Shown: positions 42,712 through 51,694, numbered from the stretch's first letter. The stretch is DNA of 64,000 nucleotides from Lysinibacillus sp. JNUCC-52 (GCF_015999545.1 NZ_CP065546.1:620001-684000), one strand, 5' to 3'. Numbers and translations: made by a program. The notes: generated from the sequence alone by a model not told the origin.

Positions 42712-43527
42712 ATGAAAAAATTCTTAATTAAATTAATTGTAATAACAATGCTAATTTCTCTTGTGCCAAGTGTTGATCCACTCAAATCTTACGCAAATGA
42801 TGAAGCAAACACGATCGAATATAATACGTTTGAAGTAGAAAATGAAATATTACAAGAGCTCGGGATAGATGATACTGAACAATTAGATTTAAATGTTGAA
42901 GAAGATAATAATTTGGTCACAATATATACTGACATCTACACAACAGATGTTCATGTATCAACGGTAATATATTATGATCTATTGACTGAATCCATTTTAT
43001 TGCATGGTACAGTAGAAGAAGATGGAGAAAAAATCTCTCATGAATATGAAGTAATCGTACATACAAGTGAAGGACAGGATTTCTCAGCAACTTTTGTTGA
43101 TCAATCTACTGGCGATATTTATGATATCGATACTTTAGAAGCACAATCTTCTGCTTTACCATTTGCCATTATAGCCGCCGTAGCAAGATATGGTATTTCT
43201 TATGCGATTAAAAGATATGGTAAAAAAGCTGTAACTAATGCCATTCGCAGTAAAAGTTTTGATAAAGTATTACCTTCTGTAGCAAGATTAGATAATAATA
43301 AACGCCATCACATTATGGCAGCAAAGCATGATTGGCATAAAGTAACTAAGAATAATTGGGATGACATAGCAAAGGTCATTTCTCAAGTGATGCGATATGG
43401 AAAAGAGGGTCCGTATGGGTTATTTGCAAGAGAGAAGACATTAATGTTGAATGGTAATAAAATTACAGTAACATTTGTTAGAGAAAATGGAAAAATACAC
43501 ATTAGTAATGCGTGGGTGAATAAATAA
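42712..43527 (+). CDS. Secreted polymorphic toxin, SAR2788-like, with PT35-like C-terminal domain
   Basis: 271 aa: signal peptide (IKLIVITMLISLVPSV), an acidic beta-rich domain homologous to that of the toxin at 5050-5949 (shared pattern sxxyDl-TesIlLxgtv...GeexxhexxviVH and TGdiYdIDtlE). A hydrophobic LPFAIIAAVARYGISY stretch follows. The C-terminal domain has KRHHIMAAKHDWHKV, NNWDDIAKVISQVMRYGKEGPY and GNKITVTFVRENGKIHIS, which I recall as polymorphic toxin type 35, a likely RNase. AAGGAG lies 8 bp before the ATG. Its stop shares a base with the first immunity gene. Confidence 0.76.
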   Translation: MKKFLIKLIVITMLISLVPSVDPLKSYANDEANTIEYNTFEVENEILQELGIDDTEQLDLNVEEDNNLVTIYTDIYTTDVHVSTVIYYDLLTESILLHGTVEEDGEKISHEYEVIVHTSEGQDFSATFVDQSTGDIYDIDTLEAQSSALPFAIIAAVARYGISYAIKRYGKKAVTNAIRSKSFDKVLPSVARLDNNKRHHIMAAKHDWHKVTKNNWDDIAKVISQVMRYGKEGPYGLFAREKTLMLNGNKITVTFVRENGKIHISNAWVNK

Positions 43528-43979
43528 TGTCTAAAAAATTAGAAAATTTGATTTTAGCTTTCAAATTTATAGATGCTGAAGAGTTATATCACACAAACGA
43601 TTTACAACATTTTCATGATGAACTAATATCAAGTGCTTATGAAAATGGTAATATGATTAATTATACCTTTCTACATTATTTATTAATGAAAGAAGAATCA
43701 GCGGAGTTACACAATCTTGTCTTTTCTTTATTTGTAAATGCTTTAACACATATCGAAGGTGCCTATCATTGTGCTCTCTATCACGCACAAAGAGCTGTTG
43801 AACTAACCAATGAACAAGATACATTTAGTTTAGAACATTTATTATTCCTTAATATCGTTCCTGATAAATTAGTGAGTGATGAACAAGCAATTGAAATTTG
43901 TCATAAAATATTGGCTCTAGACCCTTCGAATAAAACCGCGAAAAGTTCCCTTAATGAATTACAACGTAAAACTAAATAA
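43527..43979 (+). CDS. Candidate immunity protein, copy 1
   Basis: 150 aa, all-helical, TPR-like, starting LENLILAFKFIDAEELYH and ending ICHKILALDPSNKTAKSSLNELQRKTK. TAATG overlap with the toxin gene couples their translation, the strongest sign of toxin-immunity pairing. It is closest to copy 3 (both have NMINYTFL and EIC near the end). Four paralogues follow one another. Binding of the toxin domain is inferred. Confidence 0.7.
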   Translation: MSKKLENLILAFKFIDAEELYHTNDLQHFHDELISSAYENGNMINYTFLHYLLMKEESAELHNLVFSLFVNALTHIEGAYHCALYHAQRAVELTNEQDTFSLEHLLFLNIVPDKLVSDEQAIEICHKILALDPSNKTAKSSLNELQRKTK

Positions 43980-44016
43980 AATAACGATTACATTTGTGAA
44001 TAGATGGATTTACAAG

Positions 44017-44057
44017 CACTAGGTTAAAACGTTATAATTCTTCGTTTTAACCTAGTG
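44017..44057. terminator. Perfect 14-bp hairpin between immunity copies 1 and 2
   Basis: CACTAGGTTAAAAC and GTTTTAACCTAGTG pair perfectly around 13 nt. A near copy lies between copies 3 and 4 (45231), which shows that the hairpin was duplicated with the genes. It may end or attenuate the toxin operon transcript. Confidence 0.7.
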
Positions 44058-44138
44058 GTATTTAGTTTCAAGTGCACTTCTTATCTATTGATGCTATTTA
44101 AATAGCAAAAAAATCAGTAATATGTAGGTGATGAATCT

Positions 44139-44591
44139 ATGCTAAAAAATCTAGAGCAACTTATTCTATCTGGCAAATTTAAAGAAATTGAAGCGTTATA
44201 TCACGAAATGGATTTCCAACAATTTGAAGATGGAATCATAATTAGTGCTTATGACAACCGCAATATACTTTACTATACTTTTTTACATTATTTATTAATG
44301 AAAGTAGAATCAGAGGAATTACACAATCTTGCCTTTACTTTATTGATAGTCCCTTTAGTGCCTATTGAAGGTGCCTATCATTGTGCTCTCTATCATGCAC
44401 AAAAAGCTATCGAATTGACAAATGAACAAAATGTAGGAGATTTAGAACTTATATTATTTCTATATGAGGTGCCAGATCAAGTCGTAAGTGATGAAAAAGC
44501 CCTTGAAACTTGCCATAAAATTTTAGCGTTAGAGCCTTCTAATGAAATTGCTAAAAATAAACTTGAAAAGTTGCAACGTAGAATGAAGTAA
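44139..44591 (+). CDS. Candidate immunity protein, copy 2
   Basis: 150 aa with the family pattern (LEQLILSGKFKEIEALYHEM, NRNILYYTFLHYLLMK, GAYHCALYHAQKA, ETCHKILALEPSN). It is closest to copy 4. GTAGGTGAT precedes the ATG. It has no toxin partner of its own, so it may protect against related toxins from other strains. Confidence 0.65.
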   Translation: MLKNLEQLILSGKFKEIEALYHEMDFQQFEDGIIISAYDNRNILYYTFLHYLLMKVESEELHNLAFTLLIVPLVPIEGAYHCALYHAQKAIELTNEQNVGDLELILFLYEVPDQVVSDEKALETCHKILALEPSNEIAKNKLEKLQRRMK

Positions 44592-44744
44592 ACGGTCTTA
44601 TGCACTTGTGAAAAAAGTAAAACGCCTTTCTTATCTAGCTCTCTACCCTATTAATAAATAAGCGTAAATTTTAAAAAACTAAAAAGCTCCTAGAAACTAT
44701 AAAATTTTCTTCGTTACGAAATTATAACAAAAGGAGAATGAAAC

Positions 44745-45197
44745 ATGTTAAAAAATTTAGAACAGCTCATTTTATCAGCCAACTTTAAAGATGCTGAAGA
44801 AATCTATCATAAAATGAACTTCCAACAATTTCATGATCAGTTAATATCTATCGCTTTTGATAACCGCAATATGATTAATTACACCTTCTTGCTTTATTTA
44901 TTAATGAAAGAAGAGTCAGCGAAGTTACACAATCTTGCCTTTTCATTATTTGTCATCCCTTTAACACCTATCGGCAACCCCCATCATTGTGCTCTCTATC
45001 ACGCACAAAAGGCTGTCGAGCTAACAAATGCACAAGATACACTTAGCTTAGAACATTTATTATTCCTTAATACTGTGCCCGATCAATTAGTAAGTGATGA
45101 AAAAGCGATTGAAATTTGTCATAACATATTGGCGCTAGACCCTTCGAATAAAGCCGCGAAAAGTTCCCTTAAAGAGTTACTACCTAAGACAAAATAA
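44745..45197 (+). CDS. Candidate immunity protein, copy 3
   Basis: 150 aa, closest to copy 1 across its length. The only notable change is GNPHHCALYH in place of GAYHCALYH. AAAGGAG lies 7 bp before the ATG. It and copy 4 look like a duplication of the block copy 1-hairpin-copy 2. Confidence 0.65.
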   Translation: MLKNLEQLILSANFKDAEEIYHKMNFQQFHDQLISIAFDNRNMINYTFLLYLLMKEESAKLHNLAFSLFVIPLTPIGNPHHCALYHAQKAVELTNAQDTLSLEHLLFLNTVPDQLVSDEKAIEICHNILALDPSNKAAKSSLKELLPKTK

Positions 45198-45230
45198 AAT
45201 TTTATATACTTATGGAAAAAACGTACAAGC

Positions 45231-45269
45231 CCTAGGTTAAAACGTTATAAGGATTTGTTTTAACCTAGT
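45231..45269. terminator. Hairpin between immunity copies 3 and 4
   Basis: CTAGGTTAAAAC and GTTTTAACCTAG pair perfectly over 12 bp. The flanking sequence (TGGTATTTA, CTTCT-ATCTATT) also matches that after the hairpin at 44017. Confidence 0.68.
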
Positions 45270-45360
45270 GGTATTTAATATGGTTAAGTGCCCTTCTATC
45301 TATTAATGCCATTTAAAATGTTTAAAAAGCTAAAAATCAGTATATGTAGGTGATTATTCC

Positions 45361-45855
45361 ATGTTAAAAAATCTAGAGCATCTAATTCTATCAGGCAACT
45401 TTAAAGACGCTGAAGAGTTATATCGTAAATGTGATTTTCAACAATTTAATGATGAACTATTATTCCGCGCTTATGACAACCGCAATATTCTTTACTATAC
45501 CTTTTTGCACTATTTATTAATGAAAGAAGAATCTGTGGATTTACACAATTTGGCATATTCATTGTTTATATGTTCATTAACTCCTATTGAAGGTGCCTAT
45601 CACTGTGCCCTCTTTCACGCTGAAAGACTAGTAGCTTTAACACATGAACAAGATCCCGACGCCTTAGAACACTTATTATTCCTTAATGAGGTGCCCGATA
45701 AATTAGTGAGTAATGAAAAAGCCCTTGAAACTTGCCATAAAATTTTAGCTTTAGACCCTGCTAATAAATACGCTAAAGAAACATTAAAAAAATTAACAAA
45801 AAAAAATAAAACTTCTCTTAAAGTGCTACAACGTGAGCTTAAGAAAAAGTTTTAA
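45361..45855 (+). CDS. Candidate immunity protein, copy 4
   Basis: 164 aa, closest to copy 2 but with a 14-residue basic extension (KKLTKKNKTSLKVLQRELKKKF). GTAGGTGATTATTCC precedes the ATG, as at copy 2. It ends the array and is followed by a terminator. Confidence 0.65.
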   Translation: MLKNLEHLILSGNFKDAEELYRKCDFQQFNDELLFRAYDNRNILYYTFLHYLLMKEESVDLHNLAYSLFICSLTPIEGAYHCALFHAERLVALTHEQDPDALEHLLFLNEVPDKLVSNEKALETCHKILALDPANKYAKETLKKLTKKNKTSLKVLQRELKKKF

Positions 45856-45915
45856 TACAGTTTTCATATGCATTTTTAGAAAAACGTACAAGCCAAACAC
45901 TTTAGATTATAGAGT

Positions 45916-45952
45916 CGGTGACTTTTTTCATCCAGTCACCGTTTCCATTTTT
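45916..45952 (+). terminator. Terminator of the toxin-immunity array
   Basis: CGGTGACT and AGTCACCG form a stem followed by TTTCCATTTTT on the plus strand. Confidence 0.7.
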
Positions 45953-46020
45953 AACTTTAACAATGATTCTTAAAAGTGTATTTTTAAAGTAATGCGAAAC
46001 ACTCACACAATAATGCCTAC

Positions 46021-46707
46021 CTAAATAGTAAACTTCCCACCATGATAACAATAGTACGTGTCAGCTTGAAGGTTTTGAATCTTACGCAAAGACTGTTTAG
46101 CGTTGTCCATGTTTAAACAAAAATGTGGATTGGCAATATCTAATTCTTGATTTTCATTAGCAGCAGCATCCCCTGTAATAACACTGTTTAACTTTGGAAA
46201 ATATAATGAAATATGCCCTGATGTATGTCCAGGTGTGGCAACTACTCTACATTCTTTATGTAGAATCATGTCACCGTCATTGACCTTGTTATCGATTGCA
46301 ACATGCTTTAAATCCTTTAATTGCTGGATAAACCATGTGCCAAATTCCTTTTGTTCTGGTGACATATTGTCAAGTAACTCTTCAGCTTGAACTAATCTCT
46401 CCGACTTTATTTCTCCACTAATATATTTCGATTCAATTTCACTGGCGATGATATTAATCCAAGGATATTTTTCTTTGAAATTATATAAAGAACCGATGTG
46501 ATCATCATCATAGTGTGTAATGATGATATTCTTTAAATGTTCCATTTCATAGTCCATTTTTGTAATTTCATGTTCAATCAATGGTAAAAAATTAGTATAG
46601 CCTGTATCTACCAACGTTAGTTCATCATTCATTATAATTAAACTTGGATAAATCGTATTCAATTGTCCATTAAATTCAAATGCTATAGGTAGTTCTATAA
46701 TTTTCAT
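46021..46707 (-). CDS. MBL-fold metallo-hydrolase
   Basis: 228 aa with the metal motif ITHYDDDHIGS (HxDxDH variant of HxHxDH), VVATPGHTSGHISLYF and ITGDAA. A lactonase-like or glyoxalase II-like hydrolase is likely; the substrate is not visible. GGAGG lies 7 bp before the ATG. Confidence 0.82.
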   Translation of the reverse strand: MKIIELPIAFEFNGQLNTIYPSLIIMNDELTLVDTGYTNFLPLIEHEITKMDYEMEHLKNIIITHYDDDHIGSLYNFKEKYPWINIIASEIESKYISGEIKSERLVQAEELLDNMSPEQKEFGTWFIQQLKDLKHVAIDNKVNDGDMILHKECRVVATPGHTSGHISLYFPKLNSVITGDAAANENQELDIANPHFCLNMDNAKQSLRKIQNLQADTYYCYHGGKFTI

Positions 46708-46831
46708 TTTACATCCTCCAAACTTTTGATTCTGAAATAAACAATAATCAAATATTCATAAAATTCATTATACAAGACGATTTGGGATTTTCTACAATAA
46801 CAAAATTTTCAAACAACAAATCATTTCTATA

Positions 46832-47100
46832 CTAGATTAACATCATCATAACAGCAGCAAGTAGATTAGCAGTGCTATGGATTCCCCAACTCGTCATAAT
46901 AGAGCCTTTGGATAATTTTTTGTTCATCCAGCCCACTAAATAGCCAGCCACTGCTGTTGCAACAAAGATGAAAGCCACTCCTATAAGCTGAACAGTGGAC
47001 AAAAACATCAAGCCATGTATGGCGCCAAACAGTAAACTTTGCATTAGATTGCCCTTATAAAATCCCCATCTAGTAATGAACCTCTTTGTTAAAAAACCTC
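46832..47100 (-). pseudogene. CPBP (CAAX-type) intramembrane protease remnant
   Basis: The frame has LFFRGFLTKRF, LLFGAIHGLMF and GSIMTSWGIHSTANL, three CPBP motifs. The Glu pair that precedes LFFRG is lost: the codon is TAG (near 47110), and no N-terminal helices are found upstream. A 70-aa product from ATG 47044 would lack the first motif. Confidence 0.7.
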
Positions 47101-47161
47101 TGAAGAACAGCTAAATAACAGGACTAGTTTTATTCTCAAGTTTCCCACGTGTACATTCCTT

Positions 47162-47467
47162 TCAATATCCTATTCGATCTAATCCGATTACTATAAGAAT
47201 CATAATCACATCAATAATAGCCAAGACTCCAGAGATTTTCCCAACTGTAGCCCCAAACCAAATGGTAAAAACAGATGTGAAAATGGCTATAACGCCTATA
47301 ATAATTAAGAGAATACCGACTCTGTTCCCTAGTCTTTCTTCATTAATTGGTTGCCACGTATCCCCAAAACCAGCAAGAAATACAAATACCTTTTTTGTCC
47401 GAACAATATTACCAGCCCATATTATAAATACTCCGAAAACTAGTCCGAGCACCATTTCAAGTCCCAT
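47162..47467 (-). CDS. Hypothetical membrane protein
   Basis: 101 aa with three helices; between the first two lies GFGDTWQPINEERLGNRVG, a loop seen in small DUF3784-like proteins, though I am not sure of the family. AAAGAGAGGA precedes the ATG. Confidence 0.55.
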   Translation of the reverse strand: MGLEMVLGLVFGVFIIWAGNIVRTKKVFVFLAGFGDTWQPINEERLGNRVGILLIIIGVIAIFTSVFTIWFGATVGKISGVLAIIDVIMILIVIGLDRIGY

Positions 47468-47793
47468 TTCTTTTGTCCTCTCTTTATATCAGCAGTTTTT
47501 AAAAATTTATGTAAATGTAATACAATTATTTTAATATTTACCATATACAATGTTATACGGAAGTCGAGTAATAAAAGTTTCATTTTTTTTGTTCCCAAAG
47601 CATCATTTGAGAACTTCAATTGCTTAGCATTAGAAAATACAAATCAGCACTTCTACCAGTGTGCTCCTCGCATGTTTTTGATAGCACGCTTACATATCTC
47701 ATAAATTCTCTTTATCTATGTATCTCGCATTAAAGTTGTTGGATTTTACATATTTCATATTTTCATATTCTATTTACAATAATATTTTAAGAC
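47468..47793. other. Intergenic region, nothing recognised
   Basis: AT-rich, no supported ORF. It separates two minus-strand transcription units. Confidence 0.3.
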
Positions 47794-47832
47794 AAAAAAA
47801 TACAGCCTTTTATCTGTATCAAGACTGTATTT
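47794..47832 (-). terminator. Terminator of the secreted-protein operon
   Basis: AAATACAG and CTGTATTT pair on the minus strand and end in seven T, 51 bp past the stop of 47883-48866. Confidence 0.7.
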
Positions 47833-47882
47833 GGTGGTTAACTTTTAAGTTTTAGTAAGGTTTCTTACCTGTAAGCCCTCTG

Positions 47883-48866
47883 TTAATTTCTTTTAAAAAT
47901 TTTCACTTGCTCGAATTTATGAACATAATCTTCTGGTAATGGAAGTCTCCCGTTTTCATCCATTTTATATTCTTTCCCTTGGATTAAAAATACTGTATGT
48001 TCGTCGTGACCGTATTTGCGCCAATCTTTTTCACGCGTCGCTTTACTTTCTAAATCAACATTATGCAAAATACCGTAGGGACTAATTCTATAGCGTTTAG
48101 ACCCATTATTTATAGTAAATGGTTCTTCGGTCGTAATACCAAAGCTTTCAAAGCCCTGTAAAATCTCACTATTATCCCTTGCTGTGTGTAACCACGAAGA
48201 ACTACCTGTATGAATAAAAGTTTGTATGTCCTGTAACAATTGCCGCTTTCGCTCTAAATGAACACGTTTATGATCGGATATTTGATTATCATAATGTAAT
48301 AACTTTACATATCTAGATGACCCATCATCAATAAAATGATAATTAATAATCCCATAATCCGTTGGAATACCATATATTTGATTGTTTTCTATCGTCAAAT
48401 TAAAATTTTGATCAACATGAAGAATTTTTGCTTTAGTTTGTTTGTGAAAATTACTATTTTGTACAGGAGATTCTAAACTATTTGAATTAACTGTAGTATG
48501 TTTTTTTTGACTATAGTACTTCATTTTTTTCAAAGCAGAAGCTACACTTCCTAAACTCTCTAATCCCTTCAATAACTTATTCTTATCAATTACATTGGAA
48601 AGATAAGCAGGATTCCCTGTATGAATATAAGTTTGTATACTTCCTAACAAATTACTTTTTTGCTCTAGGTATACTCTTTTATAATTAATTGGATTACCTA
48701 CAACTTGATTTTTCTTGAAGGTCAAACGATTATAGTGCTGTACTTCACGTTGCGACCGCAATAAATTTGGTTTTGTCGGAGCCTGTTGATTTTTACGTGC
48801 TATTTTTTGATAAGCTTGAGAGTCGAAAGTTTGTCGCTGAGTAATTGAATGTAGGGAATGCCACAT
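47883..48866 (-). CDS. Hypothetical protein with duplicated helical motif
   Basis: The 327-aa hydrophilic protein has an internal duplication: VYLEQKSNLLGSIQTYIHTG (near 68) and VHLERKRQLLQDIQTFIHTG (near 205), each followed by a LxGxESxG segment. The C-terminal 65 residues (KDWRKYGHDEHTVFLIQGKEY) form a separate basic domain. AAAGGAGG is 7 bp before the ATG. There is no signal peptide. It is coupled to the secreted gene upstream and controlled by an Rgg-type box. Function unknown; an effector role is possible. Confidence 0.6.
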   Translation of the reverse strand: MWHSLHSITQRQTFDSQAYQKIARKNQQAPTKPNLLRSQREVQHYNRLTFKKNQVVGNPINYKRVYLEQKSNLLGSIQTYIHTGNPAYLSNVIDKNKLLKGLESLGSVASALKKMKYYSQKKHTTVNSNSLESPVQNSNFHKQTKAKILHVDQNFNLTIENNQIYGIPTDYGIINYHFIDDGSSRYVKLLHYDNQISDHKRVHLERKRQLLQDIQTFIHTGSSSWLHTARDNSEILQGFESFGITTEEPFTINNGSKRYRISPYGILHNVDLESKATREKDWRKYGHDEHTVFLIQGKEYKMDENGRLPLPEDYVHKFEQVKIFKRN

Positions 48867-48881
48867 TTTTAATTCCTCCTT

Positions 48882-49709
48882 TTATTTCATTTCTCGTTTA
48901 TAGCTTATTAAAACAAATGGTTTTAAAGTATAAGTTCCAGGACGGTTGAAAGAGGCAGAAAATCTAAAAGAGTATGGTTGTTTCACTTTTATTTGTGCAT
49001 GTTTAGGTACAGCATCTAAATGATTTGGGCTATATAAAGGAAACGTTGCATCCATCCAAGAGAAAGCAGAATTTGGACGTAAACTTCTCTTAATAGAATA
49101 TAGGCTAACTAAATTACGATTTGTCTCCGTACCACCTATTGTAAAACCTGTCAAAATTGCATCATCTGGAATACTGCTAACATTCGTTAAATCAAAAGAT
49201 TGAACAGCACTCGTTGTATTTCTTGAAGTGATAGAAGAAGTACGTAAATCAACTCGATAAACAGGATTCGCATAAAGATAGACTGGCTCGCCTACAATTG
49301 TTCGTAAACTATAAGGAAAATTATTTCTCCCATCTTCTGCGGGTTTAATCTGAATATAATAATCACCAACAATCCTTGTTTCAAATTCTACTTGTCTATT
49401 ACCCTCATCCCCAAATCCAGTTCGATATTCGATTGTATCTCCTTTTGGATCAATATTCTCTACATCAAATGTTTTTCTAGATACCAGTGTTAATTTCTCG
49501 CTTTTGTTTATACCAAGAGCAATTTTATAAACTTTGCTCTCCTCTGGTCCCTTGACTGATATTAAATCGCTTTTTTCAGGAATAGAAAAGTCGGTTCTAT
49601 CATTACGCTAAAGTTCAATGGCTTCTTCAGAAAGTTCATTTGCGTTAGTGACCAAGGGCATACATACAAACAAAGAGAAAATAAACAACAGAGAAAAGAG
49701 TTTCTTCAT
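48882..49709 (-). pseudogene. Secreted beta-rich protein interrupted by one in-frame TAG
   Basis: From ATG 49709 (AAAGGATGA upstream) the frame encodes a signal peptide (KKLFSLLFIFSLFVCMPLVT), NANELSEEAIEL, then TAG at 49608-49610. It continues in the same frame for 241 codons without another stop, up to 48882. The rest is beta-strand-rich (YIQIKPAEDG, FRFSASFNRPGTYTLKPF). A single nonsense change, or stop read-through, explains it; intact length would be 275 aa. Its promoter has a perfect Rgg-type box. The stop sits 15 bp before the next gene. Confidence 0.65.
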
Positions 49710-49746
49710 TTCTAATCATCCTTTCCTTCTATTCTTTTTTGAAATT

Positions 49747-49797
49747 AATATACAATATTTTTCGTTTCATTTATCAAAATATTCCTAAAAGAATATT
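49747..49797 (-). promoter_or_regulatory. Rgg-type box 3 and -10 of the secreted-protein operon
   Basis: AATATTCCTAAAAGAATATT (49778-49797) has perfect 7-bp arms. On the minus strand TATATT (49747-49752) lies exactly 25 bp away, and the preceding AAAAATATTG is shared with the promoter of the RiPP-like peptide. Confidence 0.72.
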
Positions 49798-49939
49798 ACA
49801 AGAATGTAAAAATTCTAGCGGAACCTATCAAAATATTGTCATATCTTTTCTACGTGAATTCCTGTACGATATTACAAAATAAACTGACATACGCAAAGGA
49901 ACGTTTTTGTATTTTTTCACATGTCAAGGAGGGCTTCAT

Positions 49940-51340
49940 ATGAATGATTTTATTTTTCCAATACGTAATGATGAGGCAAAGTATAAACAGATTTATCAGC
50001 AATTAAAAACCTTAATTGAGCAAGGAAACTTAAAGTCAGATGACTCTCTCCCTTCTATACGAAGGCTGGCAGAGACGTTACAAGTCAGTCGGAATACTAC
50101 TTTGACTGCTTATGAGCAGCTTGTAGCAGAAGGATACATACGTGGAGAAGGACGCAAGGGCTATTTCGTCAATGTATTGGAGCAAGTCTTTTTACAGCAA
50201 GAAGAGTCCTCCCCGCTTACGCCAAGCGCAAAGCAAGAATGTCCGCCTATAAAGATTGATTTTCGGGCTGGGGCTGTTGATCAAGCATATTTTCCGCTCA
50301 AAACCTGGAGACAGTTTGCCAATCGAGCACTTCAGTTAGAAGAAAGTTTTGTCTATGGTGAACCTTTTGGGGAACCTTTATTAAAAGAGCAGCTTGTTCA
50401 ATACTTATTACAAGCACGTGGGGTCAAATGCGAAGCTGATGATATTATTATTGGTAGCAGTACACAGCAAATGTTACTGTATCTCGGTTGTATGTTAAAG
50501 CATGATTTTTCCAGTGTCATTGTCGAGGACCCAGGCTATATCGGTGCACGACGATCGTTTCACGTAAACGGTTTTGATTTGGAAGCACTGTCCGTTTTAG
50601 AGCAAGGTGCTCAGCTTCACTTATTGTCAGAAATGCAATCACGACTCCTATATATTACACCTTCTCACCATTTTCCTTACGGTGTTACCATGTCCATTCA
50701 GCAACGTCAAACGGTTATCCAATGGGCAAAGAAAGTGGATGGATACATTATCGAGGACGATTATGACAGTGAATTTCGCTATGCACAGCAGCCGTTTCCT
50801 GCACTTGCATCCATCGATCATTCACGTGTTATTTATCTCGGGACTTTTTCAAAATCGTTTTTACCTGGTATTCGACTAAGCTATATGGTGCTACCTAAAT
50901 CACTTCTACATCGTTACAAGGAACAGTTTATTGAGTTTGAACAAAATGCATCCTCACTTCATCAATTAACGATGGCAGCCTTTATGGAAAATGGTGAGTG
51001 GACGCGTCATATTAAAAGAATGCGTCTTATATATAAACAGAAAATGAGCTATCTTGTAGAGCAGCTACAACAACAATTTGGTGCCTATATTACGATACTT
51101 GGAGAACATTCGGGCCTTTATGTATTGGTAAAGCTGCATGTCCAACAAACGGAAGAACAGCTCATCCAATCTGCAGAAAAATATGGTGTTCAAGTATATC
51201 CGACAAGCCCATACTTTCTTAAACAATTCACGGCTGAACCAATATTACAATTAGGCTTTAGTAAGTTAGCTATTGAGGACATCAAGCAAGGGGTTCAACT
51301 ATTAGTAAAAGCGTGGCAGCTATCTTCAAACAACGAATAA
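49940..51340 (+). CDS. MocR/PdxR-type regulator (GntR plus aminotransferase domain)
   Basis: 466 aa: N-terminal GntR winged helix (YKQIYQQLKTLIEQGNLKSDDSLPSIRRLAETLQVSRNTTLTAYEQL) and a C-terminal class I aminotransferase-like domain with the PLP lysine in YLGTFSKSFLPGIRLSY. Such proteins sense PLP or amino compounds. ATG 49940 has AAGGAGGG 7 bp upstream. Its target is not obvious. Confidence 0.87.
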   Translation: MNDFIFPIRNDEAKYKQIYQQLKTLIEQGNLKSDDSLPSIRRLAETLQVSRNTTLTAYEQLVAEGYIRGEGRKGYFVNVLEQVFLQQEESSPLTPSAKQECPPIKIDFRAGAVDQAYFPLKTWRQFANRALQLEESFVYGEPFGEPLLKEQLVQYLLQARGVKCEADDIIIGSSTQQMLLYLGCMLKHDFSSVIVEDPGYIGARRSFHVNGFDLEALSVLEQGAQLHLLSEMQSRLLYITPSHHFPYGVTMSIQQRQTVIQWAKKVDGYIIEDDYDSEFRYAQQPFPALASIDHSRVIYLGTFSKSFLPGIRLSYMVLPKSLLHRYKEQFIEFEQNASSLHQLTMAAFMENGEWTRHIKRMRLIYKQKMSYLVEQLQQQFGAYITILGEHSGLYVLVKLHVQQTEEQLIQSAEKYGVQVYPTSPYFLKQFTAEPILQLGFSKLAIEDIKQGVQLLVKAWQLSSNNE

Positions 51341-51376
51341 AAAACGCAGGAACGTTATATTTCTGCGTTTTTTTAT
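51338..51376. terminator. Bidirectional terminator
   Basis: AAAAAACGCAG and CTGCGTTTTTT form a perfect stem, between the convergent genes 49940-51340 and 51380-51694. Confidence 0.85.
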
Positions 51377-51379
51377 GTA

Positions 51380-51694
51380 TTATTTTTGTGCGTATTTTTG
51401 TAAATGCTTTGGTATTGTACGAAGATCCATCAAGAAAGGCATCATCATAAGTAGTACAATTAAATAGAGCGCAATCCCGATTGCTACAGCGGAGCCTTTC
51501 ACTTCATCATCAACCACATAAGGCATTGTAATATAAGGTACAAATACCAATAGTAAAATAGAAATGCGTGTCATTGATGTGAACATTTGTTTTTTCGCAC
51601 AATATGGACAGCTAATGAATCGTGAAAATGTCACAATCGAACGCATCGACTGCTTCCAAGTCCATTTCTCCTTACATTCAATACATTTCGGCAT
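51380..51694 (-). CDS. TIGR04104-like zinc-ribbon membrane protein
   Basis: 104 aa. MPKCIECKEKWTWKQS and ISCPYCAKKQ give a CxxC...CxxC zinc ribbon with the WTWK motif of TIGR04104 proteins; two helices follow. I start at ATG 51694 since GGAGGGG lies 9 bp upstream. Confidence 0.75.
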   Translation of the reverse strand: MPKCIECKEKWTWKQSMRSIVTFSRFISCPYCAKKQMFTSMTRISILLLVFVPYITMPYVVDDEVKGSAVAIGIALYLIVLLMMMPFLMDLRTIPKHLQKYAQK

